Part shown: positions 23,771 to 32,706 of the stretch, piece after piece
How the letters are laid out: every line of letters starts with the position of its first letter
Numbering within the stretch: position 1 is the stretch's first letter
Assembly: GCA_035697485.1 (NCBI GenBank)
Contig: DASSCU010000048.1
Coordinates: 1 to 43,021, forward strand
Direction of reading: 5' to 3'
DNA from: Actinomycetota bacterium
GTDB lineage: Bacteria; Actinomycetota; UBA4738; HRBIN12
DNA length: 43,021 nucleotides
Notes under the pieces: generated by a model
Databases searched by the model: none
The model's input: the letters and a program-made list of their open reading frames with translations, nothing else
Told to the model about the DNA's origin: nothing
Position numbers and translations under genes: made by a program

Positions 23771-25225
23771 ATGGTGAAGGGACTGACCTGGACCAGGACG
23801 ATCGCGACATCGCTGGCGATCGCGCTCGTCGCCGTGGCGGCGATCCTGGCATCCGGCAGCGACGGTGCCGGCTCCCTCGCGCCCGGAAGGGCTCGCGCCG
23901 AGCGGATCGAGCAGGCGACCTCGACCGAGCAGCGTCTGAACGCGGCCGACGACGCCCGCCGGGTCGGCGAGCTCGGACAGATCGAGCCGATCGTGGCGGC
24001 GGCTGTCCCGGGATGGTCCGGCGAGCAGCTCGCCAGCCCCACGGCCGACGACTGGGAGCCCGCGATCGCGGCCGCGCCGGCCACCCCCTGGGTCTACATG
24101 ACGACCACGCGCTACACGGGGCCGAACGCATGCGGGAACCGGTGCCCGACCCCGTATATCGTGCTGCGCCGTTCCAACGACGGGGGCGCGACGTGGATGG
24201 GGGATCAGTTCCTCTGCGAATGCCGCGGCCAGAAGGGGCAGTTCGACCCCATCGTGGAGGTCGTGCCGAACACCGGCCACGTCTACGCGGTGTGGATGAA
24301 CGACTTCGACGTCTACTTCTCGAAGTCGACGAACAACGGGGCAACCTGGTCGGCGCCCGTGAAGACCTACGGCAAGGTCAGCTGGAACGACAAGCCGATC
24401 CTCGCGGCGAGCGACGATGGGCAGCACGTGTACGTCGCGTGGAACGGCCCGAGCGGCGGGGATCCGTACATCGCGCAGTCCCACGACGCGGGCGCCACGT
24501 GGACGCAGACCAAGGTTGTCGACTCCCCCCGTTACTTCTTCGCGTTCGACGGTGACGTGCTGCCGAACGGCACGGTCGTCTTCTCCCAGTCGAGCGTGAG
24601 CTACACGGGACCGGGGGCGTCGCCCGAGGGCCAGGTGCAGGTGCACGCGATCCGCTCGCCGAACCAGGGATCGTCGTGGTCCAACGTCGTCGTGGACTCG
24701 GTCGAGTTGGGCGCCGACTGCGTGGCCGACGGGTGTAGCGCCGACTACTACCTCGGCCACTCGGCGATCAGCGCCGACTCGAACGGAGCGCTCGTGATGC
24801 TGTACGACGGCGCGACGACGGCCGGCGGTCCACAGACGATCTGGACGAAACGGTCTGGCGACGGCGGTGCGACCTGGAGCACCCGCTCCGCCTTGTCCAG
24901 CGCAGGGGTCTTCTCGTCGTTCCCTGCGATGGAATCGCGAGGCACCGGCGACGTCCGTGCGTTCTACATGCAGCAGGACGGCGGTCCAGACGCCTGGAAC
25001 GTCTGGTACCGCGCTTCCACCGATGGTGGGATCTCGTGGTCGAGCCCCGTGAACATCTCCGACGCCACCGGCGGCACGGCGTACAAGAGCCCGGCCGGAT
25101 TCCGTGAACCCTACGGAGACTATGGCGAGGCAGCGATCACGAACACCGGGAAGTTCATCGGGGTCTGGGGCGAGGGCGACAGCTACTCGGGCCCCGGCGG
25201 CGTCTGGATCAACCGGCAGTTGTGA
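23771..25225 (+). CDS. Secreted Asp-box beta-propeller (sialidase-like fold)
   Basis: The 484-residue protein has an N-terminal signal or anchor segment (about residues 8-28) and then six Asp-box motifs: SNDGGATW, STNNGATW, SHDAGATW, SPNQGSSW, SGDGGATW and STDGGISW. These mark a six-bladed propeller as in sialidases and related glycosidases. The catalytic Arg triad, Tyr and Glu of true sialidases cannot be assigned with confidence, so enzyme activity is open. Two cysteine-rich loops (NACGNRCP, FLCECRG) suggest disulphide bonds outside the cell. GGGAGGA stands about 9 nt before the ATG. It is divergent from the sugar ABC operon, so it may release or bind the sugar taken up by it. A decayed copy of its last 41 codons lies just downstream. 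Confidence 0.85.
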   Translation: MVKGLTWTRTIATSLAIALVAVAAILASGSDGAGSLAPGRARAERIEQATSTEQRLNAADDARRVGELGQIEPIVAAAVPGWSGEQLASPTADDWEPAIAAAPATPWVYMTTTRYTGPNACGNRCPTPYIVLRRSNDGGATWMGDQFLCECRGQKGQFDPIVEVVPNTGHVYAVWMNDFDVYFSKSTNNGATWSAPVKTYGKVSWNDKPILAASDDGQHVYVAWNGPSGGDPYIAQSHDAGATWTQTKVVDSPRYFFAFDGDVLPNGTVVFSQSSVSYTGPGASPEGQVQVHAIRSPNQGSSWSNVVVDSVELGADCVADGCSADYYLGHSAISADSNGALVMLYDGATTAGGPQTIWTKRSGDGGATWSTRSALSSAGVFSSFPAMESRGTGDVRAFYMQQDGGPDAWNVWYRASTDGGISWSSPVNISDATGGTAYKSPAGFREPYGDYGEAAITNTGKFIGVWGEGDSYSGPGGVWINRQL

Positions 25226-25284
25226 GCCGTGCGATCCATCGCCCGATGTCACCTCCGGCTTCGCTTCCGTCTCATGACGCGGTC

Positions 25285-25407
25285 GTCCGGGAGCCGGACG
25301 CAGCCTATGGCGAGATCGCGATCACGAGAGCCGGCACGATGACCGCCACCGAGGGACAGGGCATGCGCGACTGAGGCCCCGGCGGGGTCTGGGTCAACCG
25401 CCAGCGA
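25285..25407 (+). pseudogene. Decayed duplicate of the propeller gene 3' end
   Basis: In one frame this stretch aligns without gaps to the last 41 residues of the propeller at 23771-25225, with about 21 identities: REP, YGE-x-AIT, GPGGVW and NRQ are kept. A TGA (25372-25374) interrupts the copy where the intact protein has Ser, and the final codons run on in place of the parent's stop. A 42-codon ATG frame (25246-25374) covers the 5' part, but nothing suggests it is a working gene. It is best read as the remnant of a second, tandem propeller gene whose 5' part has been deleted. The end overlaps the 3' end of the convergent PH-like gene. Confidence 0.75.
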
Positions 25408-26005
25408 TGTTCCGCAGCCGCCGCGCGCCCGGCGACTCGAGACCACCGTCGTCGGGCGATGGCGCGGACTCCTTCAGATCCGCCGGGCGGGGAACCGATC
25501 CCGATGTGAGCGCCTCGCGGGTCCGCGCGACGAGGCGGTTCAGCTGGTCGACCGCGGAGATGTCGCCCTCAGCCCAGAACGGGTCCATCTCGTCGGGATC
25601 CAGGGTGCCGGGCGACGTGACCCGATCTCCATCGGTGGTGAGGAGCACACACCTGCCCTCGTGCTCGTTGCGCTCCCCCACGAACCCGTCGAAGCGTTCC
25701 CAGGCCACGCGGTGCGTACGCGCCACATTGGTCACCTGCACGCCGGCGAGATCGACCCGGAACCCCAGGCGCGACATCCGCAGCACGATCCAGGCGCAAC
25801 CCAAGAGTAGGCCGGCGCCGACCGAACGGACCGGCAGGGGGAACGGCGAGAACAGGAAGCCGACGGCGATCACCACGGGAACGAGGGCCGGCACCTGCGA
25901 TTCGAGGCGCCAGCCCTTGGCCCAGATGTCCACCGCGCCGTCGCGCGCCATGCGGACGCGGAACAGGCCGATCGGCTGCACGCCGGAACCCGCTGGACGT
26001 CCCAT
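25394..26005 (-). CDS. Membrane protein with PH-like domain
   Basis: The 203-residue protein has a short N-terminal strand region, two adjacent hydrophobic segments (about residues 37-75; VPVVIAVGFLFS, VGAGLLLGCAWIVL) and a cytoplasmic segment FRVDLAGVQVTNVARTHRVAWERFDGF, typical of bacterial PH-like domains that follow a two-helix anchor. The C-terminal 60 residues are Pro/Arg-rich. Function is unknown. The ATG at 26005 is favoured because the codons further upstream look like non-coding Pro/Arg sequence; 25951 is another possible start. It follows the acyl-CoA-dehydrogenase-fold gene by 74 nt on the same strand. Confidence 0.7.
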   Translation of the reverse strand: MGRPAGSGVQPIGLFRVRMARDGAVDIWAKGWRLESQVPALVPVVIAVGFLFSPFPLPVRSVGAGLLLGCAWIVLRMSRLGFRVDLAGVQVTNVARTHRVAWERFDGFVGERNEHEGRCVLLTTDGDRVTSPGTLDPDEMDPFWAEGDISAVDQLNRLVARTREALTSGSVPRPADLKESAPSPDDGGLESPGARRLRNIAGG

Positions 26006-26079
26006 CCTCGGGGTATCGGCACGGGTGGGCGGACAACTGGAGCTCGGATGAGACCCGCGGGCCAAGCTCGGGAAGCCGT

Positions 26080-27228
26080 TCAGCGAGAACGCGCGGCGCG
26101 GGCGAGCGAGGTCGCTCGCAGATCGCCGGTCTGGGCCTGGATCAAGTAGAACGTCGCCTCGCGACTCAGCCGCTGTGCGGGATGATCGAGCGACATCGCA
26201 CCGCCGCCGCTCGCCGCCACGAGCGCGTCGGTGGCGCGCCGAGCGAGGTCGAGGCCGCGGTCGCGTTCCGTGGCGCCCGTCAGGACCATGTCGTCGATCG
26301 GTCGATCGTCGACCATCGATCCGGAGATCGCGGCGGCGATCTCGTCAGTGGCCGCCCGCCGTTCGTCGAGCTCGACGGCGAGCGCCGAGGCCGCCGAGGT
26401 GACACCTGGATCCGACGCTCGCTCGCGGAGCAACCGGATCGCCCGGTCGGCGATCCCGAGCGGAGCAGCAGGCGGAAGCGCCGAGCCGGCCCGGTCCCGC
26501 CGTCGCCAGGCTTCGTCGGTCTGTACGCCGACCACGTCGCGATCGGCTACCTCCAACACGTCGAGACGGAGGACCACCGTCCCGGTCGCCCCCATCACGG
26601 CCAGGGCCTGCGGCTCCCCGGGGTGCAGCGCAGGGTGCTCGGCCGGACGGTCGACGACCGCGGTGACCACGGAGCCGTCGGAGGCTCTGGCCATGACCAC
26701 GAGCGCGTCGATCAGGCCCCATCCGGTGATCCAAGGCGCCTCGCCGGTGATCCGCCAGCCGCCGGCCGCGCGCTCGGCGCGGACCGCGGCTGGACCGGGA
26801 CGGCGCAGGTACGCGAAGCCGATGCCAGCGAGGGTCGACCCGTCGCACAGACGCGGAAGCCACGCGGCGCGGGCCGGACCGTCGCCCCCGGCCACGCGTC
26901 GCACGGCACCGTGGTGTTGCGCCCACACGAAGGCCGTGGCGCCGCACCCGCCGGCGACCGCCTCGAACACCGGCCGGGCCTCCTCGTGGCCGGCCCCCAG
27001 TCCGCCGACGACGCTCATGGGACCCTGCAACCCGAGCAGCCCCGCATCACGGAGGGCGTCGATGTTCGCGAGCGGAACCAGCCGGGCGCGGTCGGTCGCC
27101 TGCGCCGCGGGGAACAGCACGTCGTCGGCGACCTCGCCGGCCCGCTCGGCCGCCGCTGCGAGATCGGCGTGGGTCGTCACGAGCTTCTTGAGCGCACTCA
27201 CGCGCGGGCGTGACGGCCTCGTGCTCAC
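26080..27228 (-). CDS. Acyl-CoA-dehydrogenase-fold flavoprotein
   Basis: The 382-residue protein has the three-part fold of the family: an N-terminal helical domain (AQATDRARLVPLANIDALRDAGLLGL), a middle beta-domain with GGWRITGEAPWITG and VMARASDG, and a C-terminal helical bundle ending SREATFYLIQAQTGDLRA. The catalytic Glu of true dehydrogenases is not obvious, and the C-terminal signature resembles the flavin-dependent monooxygenase branch (DszC/HpaB-like) as much as the dehydrogenase branch. I would not name a substrate. The GTG start at 27228 is 4 nt after the nuoD stop; GTG at 27201 is an alternative. Co-transcription with nuoD is likely from spacing but makes no obvious biochemical sense. 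Confidence 0.82.
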   Translation of the reverse strand: MSTRPSRPRVSALKKLVTTHADLAAAAERAGEVADDVLFPAAQATDRARLVPLANIDALRDAGLLGLQGPMSVVGGLGAGHEEARPVFEAVAGGCGATAFVWAQHHGAVRRVAGGDGPARAAWLPRLCDGSTLAGIGFAYLRRPGPAAVRAERAAGGWRITGEAPWITGWGLIDALVVMARASDGSVVTAVVDRPAEHPALHPGEPQALAVMGATGTVVLRLDVLEVADRDVVGVQTDEAWRRRDRAGSALPPAAPLGIADRAIRLLRERASDPGVTSAASALAVELDERRAATDEIAAAISGSMVDDRPIDDMVLTGATERDRGLDLARRATDALVAASGGGAMSLDHPAQRLSREATFYLIQAQTGDLRATSLARAARSR

Positions 27229-27232
27229 GCGC

Positions 27233-28423
27233 TCAGCGGTCGACGTCGCCGACCACGAAGAAGATCGACCCGAGGATCGAGATCAGGTCGGGAAGCTGCG
27301 TGCCGGGCAGCATCGCCGGGATCACGCTGACGTTCGAGAACGACGGGGTGCGCATCTTGAGGCGGTACGGCTGCTTCTTCCCGTTCCCGACGAGGTAGTA
27401 GCCCATCATGCCGAGCGGGTTCTCCGTGCGGACGTATGACTCACCCTCGAGCTTCAGGGTCTTCGGCAGCTTCGGGGCGCGGTACTCACCCGCCGGCAGC
27501 TTGTCCATGCACTGTTCGATGATGTTGCAGCTCTGCTTCATACGCTCGACCAATACCCACAGGCGGTCGTAGCTGTCGCCGGTCTGCCCGACCGGCACCT
27601 CGAACTCGACCTCGCCGTACTTCTCGTACGGCTCGTCCTTCCGGGGGTCCATCGGCACACCACTCGCGTGCAGCACGGGTCCGCTCGTGCCGAAGGCGAC
27701 CGCCGTCGCCGTCGGGAGCACGCCGACGTTGCGGCAGCGCGCGAAGATGATCTCGTTGCCCATGATCAGCGTCTCGAAGTCGCGGATCGTCCTGCGCACA
27801 GCGGCGAGTACGTCGACCGACCGCTTCAGGAACCCCGCCGGCAGGTCGTCCTTGAGCCCGCCGACGCGGCAGTACGAGTGATGCATGCGTGCGCCGGTCG
27901 CGCTCTCCATCAGGTCCTGGATCATCTCTCGTTCACGGAACGCGTAGAAGATCGGCGTCATCGCCCCGAGTTCCAGCGGGTAGGAACCCGAGAACATCAG
28001 GTGGTTCAAGATGCGGTTCCACTCGGCGAACATCGTGCGGATCCACTGCGCTCGCGCCGGTACCTCGATGCCGGCGAGCCGCTCCACCGCGATCACGAAA
28101 CCGAGCTCGTTGTTGAACGCGCTGATCCAGTCGTGACGGTTCATCAGCACCATCGTCTGACGCGCGTCGCGGAACTCGGCGAGCTTCTCCGCCGCGCGGT
28201 GCATGTAGCCGATCACGGGCTCGGCACGCACGATCACCTCACCGTCGAGCTCGAGCACCACTCGGAGTACGCCGTGGGTCGACGGGTGCTGCGGCCCGAT
28301 GTTGAGGATCATGTCCTCGGTCGCCATCGAGTCGTCGGCGATCTCGATGTCGAGGCCGCCGCCCCGGATCATGCTCGTGACCTGGGACGACTGGAAGGCG
28401 GGACGCTCTCGGGTGTCGGCCAT
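27233..28423 (-). CDS. nuoD: NADH-quinone oxidoreductase subunit D (NuoD), isolated gene
   Basis: The 396-residue protein is the 49-kDa subunit of complex I, which with NuoB forms the quinone site. It has NIGPQHPSTHGVLR, GYMHRAAEKLAEFRD, NRHDWISAFNNELGF and AEWNRILNHLMFSG, and the C-terminal GDVDR of the family. It is complete, of normal length, with no interruption. No other nuo gene lies within the window on either side, which is unusual since nuoD normally sits between nuoC and nuoE. It may be a second copy or belong to a split complex. ATG at 28423 follows directly after a GTG at 28426. It is divergent from selA with 78 bp between the starts. Confidence 0.93.
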   Translation of the reverse strand: MADTRERPAFQSSQVTSMIRGGGLDIEIADDSMATEDMILNIGPQHPSTHGVLRVVLELDGEVIVRAEPVIGYMHRAAEKLAEFRDARQTMVLMNRHDWISAFNNELGFVIAVERLAGIEVPARAQWIRTMFAEWNRILNHLMFSGSYPLELGAMTPIFYAFREREMIQDLMESATGARMHHSYCRVGGLKDDLPAGFLKRSVDVLAAVRRTIRDFETLIMGNEIIFARCRNVGVLPTATAVAFGTSGPVLHASGVPMDPRKDEPYEKYGEVEFEVPVGQTGDSYDRLWVLVERMKQSCNIIEQCMDKLPAGEYRAPKLPKTLKLEGESYVRTENPLGMMGYYLVGNGKKQPYRLKMRTPSFSNVSVIPAMLPGTQLPDLISILGSIFFVVGDVDR

Positions 28424-28488
28424 CACGCCCTATCCTGCCACGGAAGCCTCACCACCGCCCATGCGCGCCTCGCCACCGTTCCGCGGGA

Positions 28489-28494
28489 TAGGCT
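28489..28494 (+). promoter_or_regulatory. Leaderless -10 box of selA
   Basis: TAGGCT ends 7 nt before the ATG at 28502, with no Shine-Dalgarno sequence. Confidence 0.5.
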
Positions 28495-28501
28495 CCGGGC
28501 C

Positions 28502-29884
28502 ATGACGGACGTCCGGCGCTCGCTTCCCTCGGTCGATTCGCTGCTCCGCTCCGAGCCGGGAACGAGGGCGGTCGTCACCATCGGTCGGCCGCTGTTGAAG
28601 CGCGCGGTGAGCGAGGTGCTCGGTGAGGTGCGGGCGGGCATGGAGGTGGCGAGCGACGAGCGCCCGACCGACGACGAGATCCTGGCGCGGGCGATCGCTC
28701 GGGCTTCGCGCATCTCGGTCGGCCTCACCCCAGTGATCAACGCGACCGGGGTGATCCTGCACACGAACCTCGGACGGGCGCCGCTGCCCGAGCGAGCGAT
28801 CGAGGCGGCGGCGCGAGCGGCCCGCGGCTACAGCGACCTCGAGGTGGACCGCGAGACCGGTGCCCGGGGAAGTCGCTCGAGCCGCGCCGAGTCGATACTC
28901 GTCGCGATCACGGGCGCCGAGGATGCACTCGTCGTGAACAACTGCGCCGCGGCGCTGATGCTGAGCCTGGCCGGGCTCGCGAAGGGTAAGCAGGTGCTCG
29001 TTTCGCGGGGCGAGCTGATCGAGATCGGTGGGGAGTTCCGCATCCCGGACATCATGGCGGCATCGGGAGCGAAGCTCGTCGAGGTCGGCACGACGAACCG
29101 CACGCGCATCGGCGACTACCGTGCGGCGTTCACCGAGCGCGTCGGGGCGGTACTGAAGGTGCATCCATCGAATTACCGGGTCGTCGGGTTCACGGCCTCC
29201 GCTCCGGCCGCCGAGCTCGCCCGTCTGGCGGAGCAGCACGGCGTGCCCTTCCTCCACGACGTGGGCTCGGGCCTGCTGCGTCACGGCCAGGGGTTGCCGC
29301 AGGGCGAGCCCGCCGTCGCCGACGCGCTCGCCGACGGCGCCGACCTCGTGACGTTCTCGGGCGACAAGCTGCTCGGCGGTCCGCAGGCCGGCATCATCGT
29401 CGGTGACGCCGCGCTCGTCGCGAAGCTCCGTCGCCACCCCATCGCCCGCGCCGTCCGCGTCGACAAGATGCAGGTGGCGGCGCTCGAGCAGGTGCTCGCG
29501 ATGACCGTGACCGGCGACCTCGACCGGGTGCCGGTGGTCCGCATGCTCCGGGAGTCGGCCGGGTCGGTGCATCGGCGGGCCCAACGGCTCAACGAGACCA
29601 TCGGCGGCGACCTCGAGCATGCCCATGTGCATCGATGCGAGTCGGCCGTGGGCGGCGGATCGATGCCCGGCGCGGGGCTTCCCTCCTGGGGCGTGCGGGT
29701 CACCGTTCCCGATCCCGGCGCGTTCGCCGCTCGCCTTCGCGCCGGCCGCCCCAGCGTGTTCGGCCGGATCGAGAAGGACCACGTGCTCCTCGACCTACGG
29801 ACCGTCACGGACGAGCAGGTCCCCGACCTCGCGCGGGCGGTCTGGTACGCCCTCGAGGGCGACGAGCTCGCCGACGAGGAGTGA
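28502..29884 (+). CDS. selA: L-seryl-tRNA(Sec) selenium transferase
   Basis: The 460-residue PLP enzyme turns Ser-tRNA(Sec) into Sec-tRNA(Sec) using selenophosphate. It has the N-terminal domain ([11 protein letters not shown]), [43 protein letters not shown] and the PLP lysine, Lys289 in [14 protein letters not shown]. Length and motifs are normal for the family. The ATG at 28502 is placed by its -10 box and by the N-terminal motif; a far longer in-frame extension is antisense to nuoD. selB starts one base after its stop codon. tRNA-Sec and selenophosphate synthetase are not in the window. Confidence 0.96.
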   Translation: MTDVRRSLPSVDSLLRSEPGTRAVVTIGRPLLKRAVSEVLGEVRAGMEVASDERPTDDEILARAIARASRISVGLTPVINATGVILHTNLGRAPLPERAIEAAARAARGYSDLEVDRETGARGSRSSRAESILVAITGAEDALVVNNCAAALMLSLAGLAKGKQVLVSRGELIEIGGEFRIPDIMAASGAKLVEVGTTNRTRIGDYRAAFTERVGAVLKVHPSNYRVVGFTASAPAAELARLAEQHGVPFLHDVGSGLLRHGQGLPQGEPAVADALADGADLVTFSGDKLLGGPQAGIIVGDAALVAKLRRHPIARAVRVDKMQVAALEQVLAMTVTGDLDRVPVVRMLRESAGSVHRRAQRLNETIGGDLEHAHVHRCESAVGGGSMPGAGLPSWGVRVTVPDPGAFAARLRAGRPSVFGRIEKDHVLLDLRTVTDEQVPDLARAVWYALEGDELADEE

Positions 29885-29885
29885 G

Positions 29886-31748
29886 GTGACCGCGGGCGCG
29901 CGCGACGAGGTCGGCACGGCGCACCGCGTGGTGGCGACCGCCGGCCACGTCGACCACGGGAAGTCGTCGCTGATCGTTCGGCTCACCGGCATCGACCCCG
30001 ATCGCTGGGTCGAGGAGAAGCGCCGCGGACTGACGATCGACCTCGGCTACGCGTGGTGCCAGCTCCCGAGCGGACGTGAGGTGGGCTTCGTCGACGTTCC
30101 GGGCCACGAGCGGTTCATCCGCAACATGCTCGCCGGGGTCGGTCCGGCGCCGCTCGTGCTCTTCGTCGTCGCAGCGGACGAGGGCTGGAAGCCGCAATCC
30201 GAGGAACACCTCGAGATCATCGATGTGCTCGGCGTCTCGCACGGGGTGGTCGCCCTGACGAAGCTCGACCTCGTCGACGAGGAGACCCTGAGCATCGCCG
30301 AGCAGGAGGTTCTCGAGCAGCTCGACGGGACCACGCTCGCCAGTGCCCCCGTGGTGCCGGTCTCGTCGGCCACCGGCGAGGGGCTCGACCAGCTGGGCGC
30401 CGCGCTCGACGCGATGTTGGAGCAGGCTCCGGCGCCGAGGCCGTCGCCAGCGAGGCTCTTCGTCGACCGCGTCTTCACGATCAAGGGAGCGGGGACCGTG
30501 GCGACCGGGACGCTCACCGGCGCCTGCCTCGCGGTCGGTGACGAGATCGCGATCGAACCCGGCGATCGCCGGGCCCGCGTGCGTTCCCTGCAGACGCACC
30601 GTCAGAGCGAGGACCGTGCGTGCCCGGTGGCGCGCGTCGCCGCCAACCTGGTGGGACTCGAACGCGACGACCTCGGGCGCGGCGACGTGATCACCCGCCC
30701 GGGAGCGTGGCTCCCCAGCTCGACGTTCGACGTCGAACTCCGGGCGGTGCGAGGGCTCGCGAAGGCGCTCACCGCACGCGGAGCGTTCAAGGTATACGCG
30801 GGCGCCGCGGAGGCCGATGCGCGGGTGCGCTTCCTCGAAGGGAATCGGCTCGAGCCGGGTGGCTCGGCGTTCGCCCGAATGCGCACGTCGCATCCCCTCG
30901 TGCTCGCCGTCGGCGATCGTGTGGTGCTGCGGGAAGCCGGCCGCCGGGAGACCGTGGCCGGCGGCCTGGTGCTCGACCTGGCGCCGGGCAAGGCGACGGG
31001 GGCGCCGGAGCGTCTCGCCGCCCGCGTGGCGGCGTCCCCCGACGAGTTGCCGGCCCTGCTGATCGCCGAGCGAGGCGCCGTCGCCGTCGACGACGTGCCT
31101 CGGTTGGTCGGCAGGGAAGCCGACCCCTCGATCGTGATCGGGACCTGGGCCGTCGATCCGGCGGTCCGCGAGGCGTGGGAGCACGCGGTCATGGAGATGC
31201 TCGGCGGCTTCCACGAGCGTGAACCGCTCGCCGCCGGCGCGCCGATCGGCGACGTTCGCACGGTCGTCCGTGACGCCCTTCGTACGGCGAAGGCGCCGAC
31301 CGATCTCGCTCTCGTCGAGACGGCGATCGACGCCACGGTGGCGTCCGGGCTCGTGGTGCGGTCGGCGACCACGGTGCGCCTGGCAGGACACCGGGTCGCG
31401 CTCGACGCAGACGACGTCGACGTGCAGCGTCTGCTCGCCGCGATCGGCGGCGACGCCGAGGCAACGCCTCCCACGATCGCCGAGCTGGAACGAAGCGGGG
31501 TGCAGCGCGACGTCATCGAGGCGGCCGTGGCGGCCGGGCTCGTGGTACGGATCTCGAAGGAGCTGGTCTTCACCCCCGAGTTCGTCGCCCGCGCCGAGGA
31601 GATCGTGCGGAGCTCGACCGAGGGCATCACGGTGAGCGCCTTCCGTGAGGCGCTCCACACGAGCCGGAAGTTCGCCCTTCCTCTGTTGGAGTTCTTCGAC
31701 CGGACCGGCGTCAGTCGCCGCGACGGCGACCTTCGGTTCCCGCGCTGA
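29886..31748 (+). CDS. selB: Selenocysteine-specific elongation factor
   Basis: The 620-residue GTPase brings Sec-tRNA(Sec) to UGA codons that have a SECIS hairpin. G motifs are [10 protein letters not shown] (19-28), [26 protein letters not shown] and SSATGEG. Two EF-Tu-like beta-barrels follow (about 195-365) and then the winged-helix domains that bind the SECIS; the last one ([16 protein letters not shown], then [21 protein letters not shown]) is intact. The GTG at 29886 lies one base after the selA stop, with GAGGAG just upstream, so the two are one operon. This shows the organism inserts selenocysteine, unless the pathway is a relic, which the intact motifs do not suggest. Confidence 0.96.
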   Translation: MTAGARDEVGTAHRVVATAGHVDHGKSSLIVRLTGIDPDRWVEEKRRGLTIDLGYAWCQLPSGREVGFVDVPGHERFIRNMLAGVGPAPLVLFVVAADEGWKPQSEEHLEIIDVLGVSHGVVALTKLDLVDEETLSIAEQEVLEQLDGTTLASAPVVPVSSATGEGLDQLGAALDAMLEQAPAPRPSPARLFVDRVFTIKGAGTVATGTLTGACLAVGDEIAIEPGDRRARVRSLQTHRQSEDRACPVARVAANLVGLERDDLGRGDVITRPGAWLPSSTFDVELRAVRGLAKALTARGAFKVYAGAAEADARVRFLEGNRLEPGGSAFARMRTSHPLVLAVGDRVVLREAGRRETVAGGLVLDLAPGKATGAPERLAARVAASPDELPALLIAERGAVAVDDVPRLVGREADPSIVIGTWAVDPAVREAWEHAVMEMLGGFHEREPLAAGAPIGDVRTVVRDALRTAKAPTDLALVETAIDATVASGLVVRSATTVRLAGHRVALDADDVDVQRLLAAIGGDAEATPPTIAELERSGVQRDVIEAAVAAGLVVRISKELVFTPEFVARAEEIVRSSTEGITVSAFREALHTSRKFALPLLEFFDRTGVSRRDGDLRFPR

Positions 31749-31765
31749 GTCTCGCCTGCCGAGAC
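31749..31765. terminator. Short hairpin between selB and the convergent RidA gene
   Basis: GTCTCG (31749-31754) and CGAGAC (31760-31765) form a 6-bp stem with a 5-nt loop in the 27-bp gap between the stop codons. There is no T-tract, so it would be a weak terminator used from both sides. Confidence 0.4.
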
Positions 31766-31775
31766 CCGGGATGGT

Positions 31776-32243
31776 TCAGCCGAGCTGGGCGGTGACGGCG
31801 ACCTCCACGGAGGTGCCGAGCGGCAGCGACGACACGCCGACCGCGACACGTGCGTGACGACCGGGATCACCCAGCACGTCGACCAACAGATCGCTCGCTC
31901 CGTTGGCGACCGCGGGATGCTCCGCGAAGTCAGGCACGCTCGCCACGTAGACGGTGACCTGCGCGATGCCCACGAGCGGTTCGAACGAGCCGAGGGCCTC
32001 GCGGAGGGCCGAGAGCGACTGCAGCGCAGCCTGACGGGCGGCCAGCGCCGCCTCGTCCGGGGTCACCCCGTCCCCGAGAAGACCGGGGTGCATCAGCACG
32101 CCGTCGACCATGGCCACCTGTCCAGCCACGAACGCGAGCGAGCCCACCACCCGCACGGGCACGTACGTGGCCACGGGATTCGGTGGCGGCGGGAGCTCGA
32201 GACCGAGTTCGGTGATCCGCTCGAGGATTCGTCGGTCGTCCAT
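31776..32243 (-). CDS. RidA-family protein (YjgF/YER057c/UK114)
   Basis: The 155-residue protein has the family pattern: GSLAFVAGQVAMVDG, an ALQSLSALREALGS helix, VTVYVASVPDFAEHP, and the C-terminal HARVAVGVSSLPLGTSVEV. RidA proteins hydrolyse reactive enamine/imine intermediates made by PLP enzymes; this subgroup, with a longer N-terminus and GQ-x-A in place of the usual substrate loop, is less well studied and may differ. The ATG at 32243 begins the conserved part; no convincing ribosome-binding site is seen. It lies downstream of the whiB gene on the same strand. Confidence 0.9.
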   Translation of the reverse strand: MDDRRILERITELGLELPPPPNPVATYVPVRVVGSLAFVAGQVAMVDGVLMHPGLLGDGVTPDEAALAARQAALQSLSALREALGSFEPLVGIAQVTVYVASVPDFAEHPAVANGASDLLVDVLGDPGRHARVAVGVSSLPLGTSVEVAVTAQLG

Positions 32244-32337
32244 CGCGGGAGCATCCTCGCACGATTCGGGCTTGCCGCAGCGAGACGATCGGGTGGGGTG
32301 GGTCAGGGTAGCGGCCGGGCGCGGGTCGGCGGCCGGG

Positions 32338-32673
32338 TCAGCTCGCGGCGCGAGCCCGCTCGCGGAGCAGGCGACGACGTTCCATCTCGTTGAGGCCGCC
32401 CCAGATGCCATGCGCCTCGCGGGTGGTCAAGGCGTACTCGAGGCATCGTTCCCGCACCGGGCACCGCGCACAGAACGCCTTCGCGACGGCCTCGCGCGCG
32501 TTCTTCTCCTCCCGGCGCTCGAAGTAGTTCGGCGCGAAGAAGTAGATCGCGTCCTGGCCCCGACAGGCGGCCTCGTGCTGCCAGTCCTCGGCGAGATTCC
32601 ACATCTCAATCCATTGTTCGGAGGACGCCTCGGTCGAGGATTGCGGCGGCCCCAACCTACTGAGGAGCGACAC
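32338..32673 (-). CDS. WhiB-family iron-sulphur transcription factor
   Basis: The 111-residue protein has the four cluster cysteines (Cys37, Cys68, Cys71, Cys77; ACRG and FCARCPVRERC), the GIWGGLNEMER turn and a basic C-terminal tail (RRLLRERAR). WhiB proteins bind a 4Fe-4S cluster and work with the principal sigma factor; the family is confined to actinobacteria and some of their phages. The start is uncertain: GTG at 32673 or ATG at 32604, the second giving the shorter N-terminus MWNLAEDW typical of many members. It follows the NfeD gene by 33 nt on the same strand and is probably co-transcribed or has a promoter inside that gap. Confidence 0.93.
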   Translation of the reverse strand: MSLLSRLGPPQSSTEASSEQWIEMWNLAEDWQHEAACRGQDAIYFFAPNYFERREEKNAREAVAKAFCARCPVRERCLEYALTTREAHGIWGGLNEMERRRLLRERARAAS

Positions 32674-32706
32674 CGGATCACCACACCGAGGACCCGATGC
32701 GCGCGG

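Noticed and set aside
22781-25252. Minus-strand open frame extending the sugar-binding lipoprotein by more than 800 residues
   Set aside because: It runs antisense through the divergent permease start region and the propeller gene. The lipoprotein signal, GTG start and GTGA coupling at 22780 fix the real start.
25372-25374. In-frame TGA in the propeller remnant as a selenocysteine codon, given SelA/SelB nearby
   Set aside because: The residue in the intact copy is Ser, there is no redox motif around it, the fragment lacks its N-terminal part, and the GC-rich hairpin after it also exists in the parent as ordinary coding sequence.
28424-28501. tRNA-Sec next to selA
   Set aside because: The gap has no acceptor stem, no long variable arm and no encoded CCA end.
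27668-28501. N-terminal extension of SelA by 278 residues
   Set aside because: It is antisense to nuoD; the SelA family starts at the ATG after the TAGGCT box.
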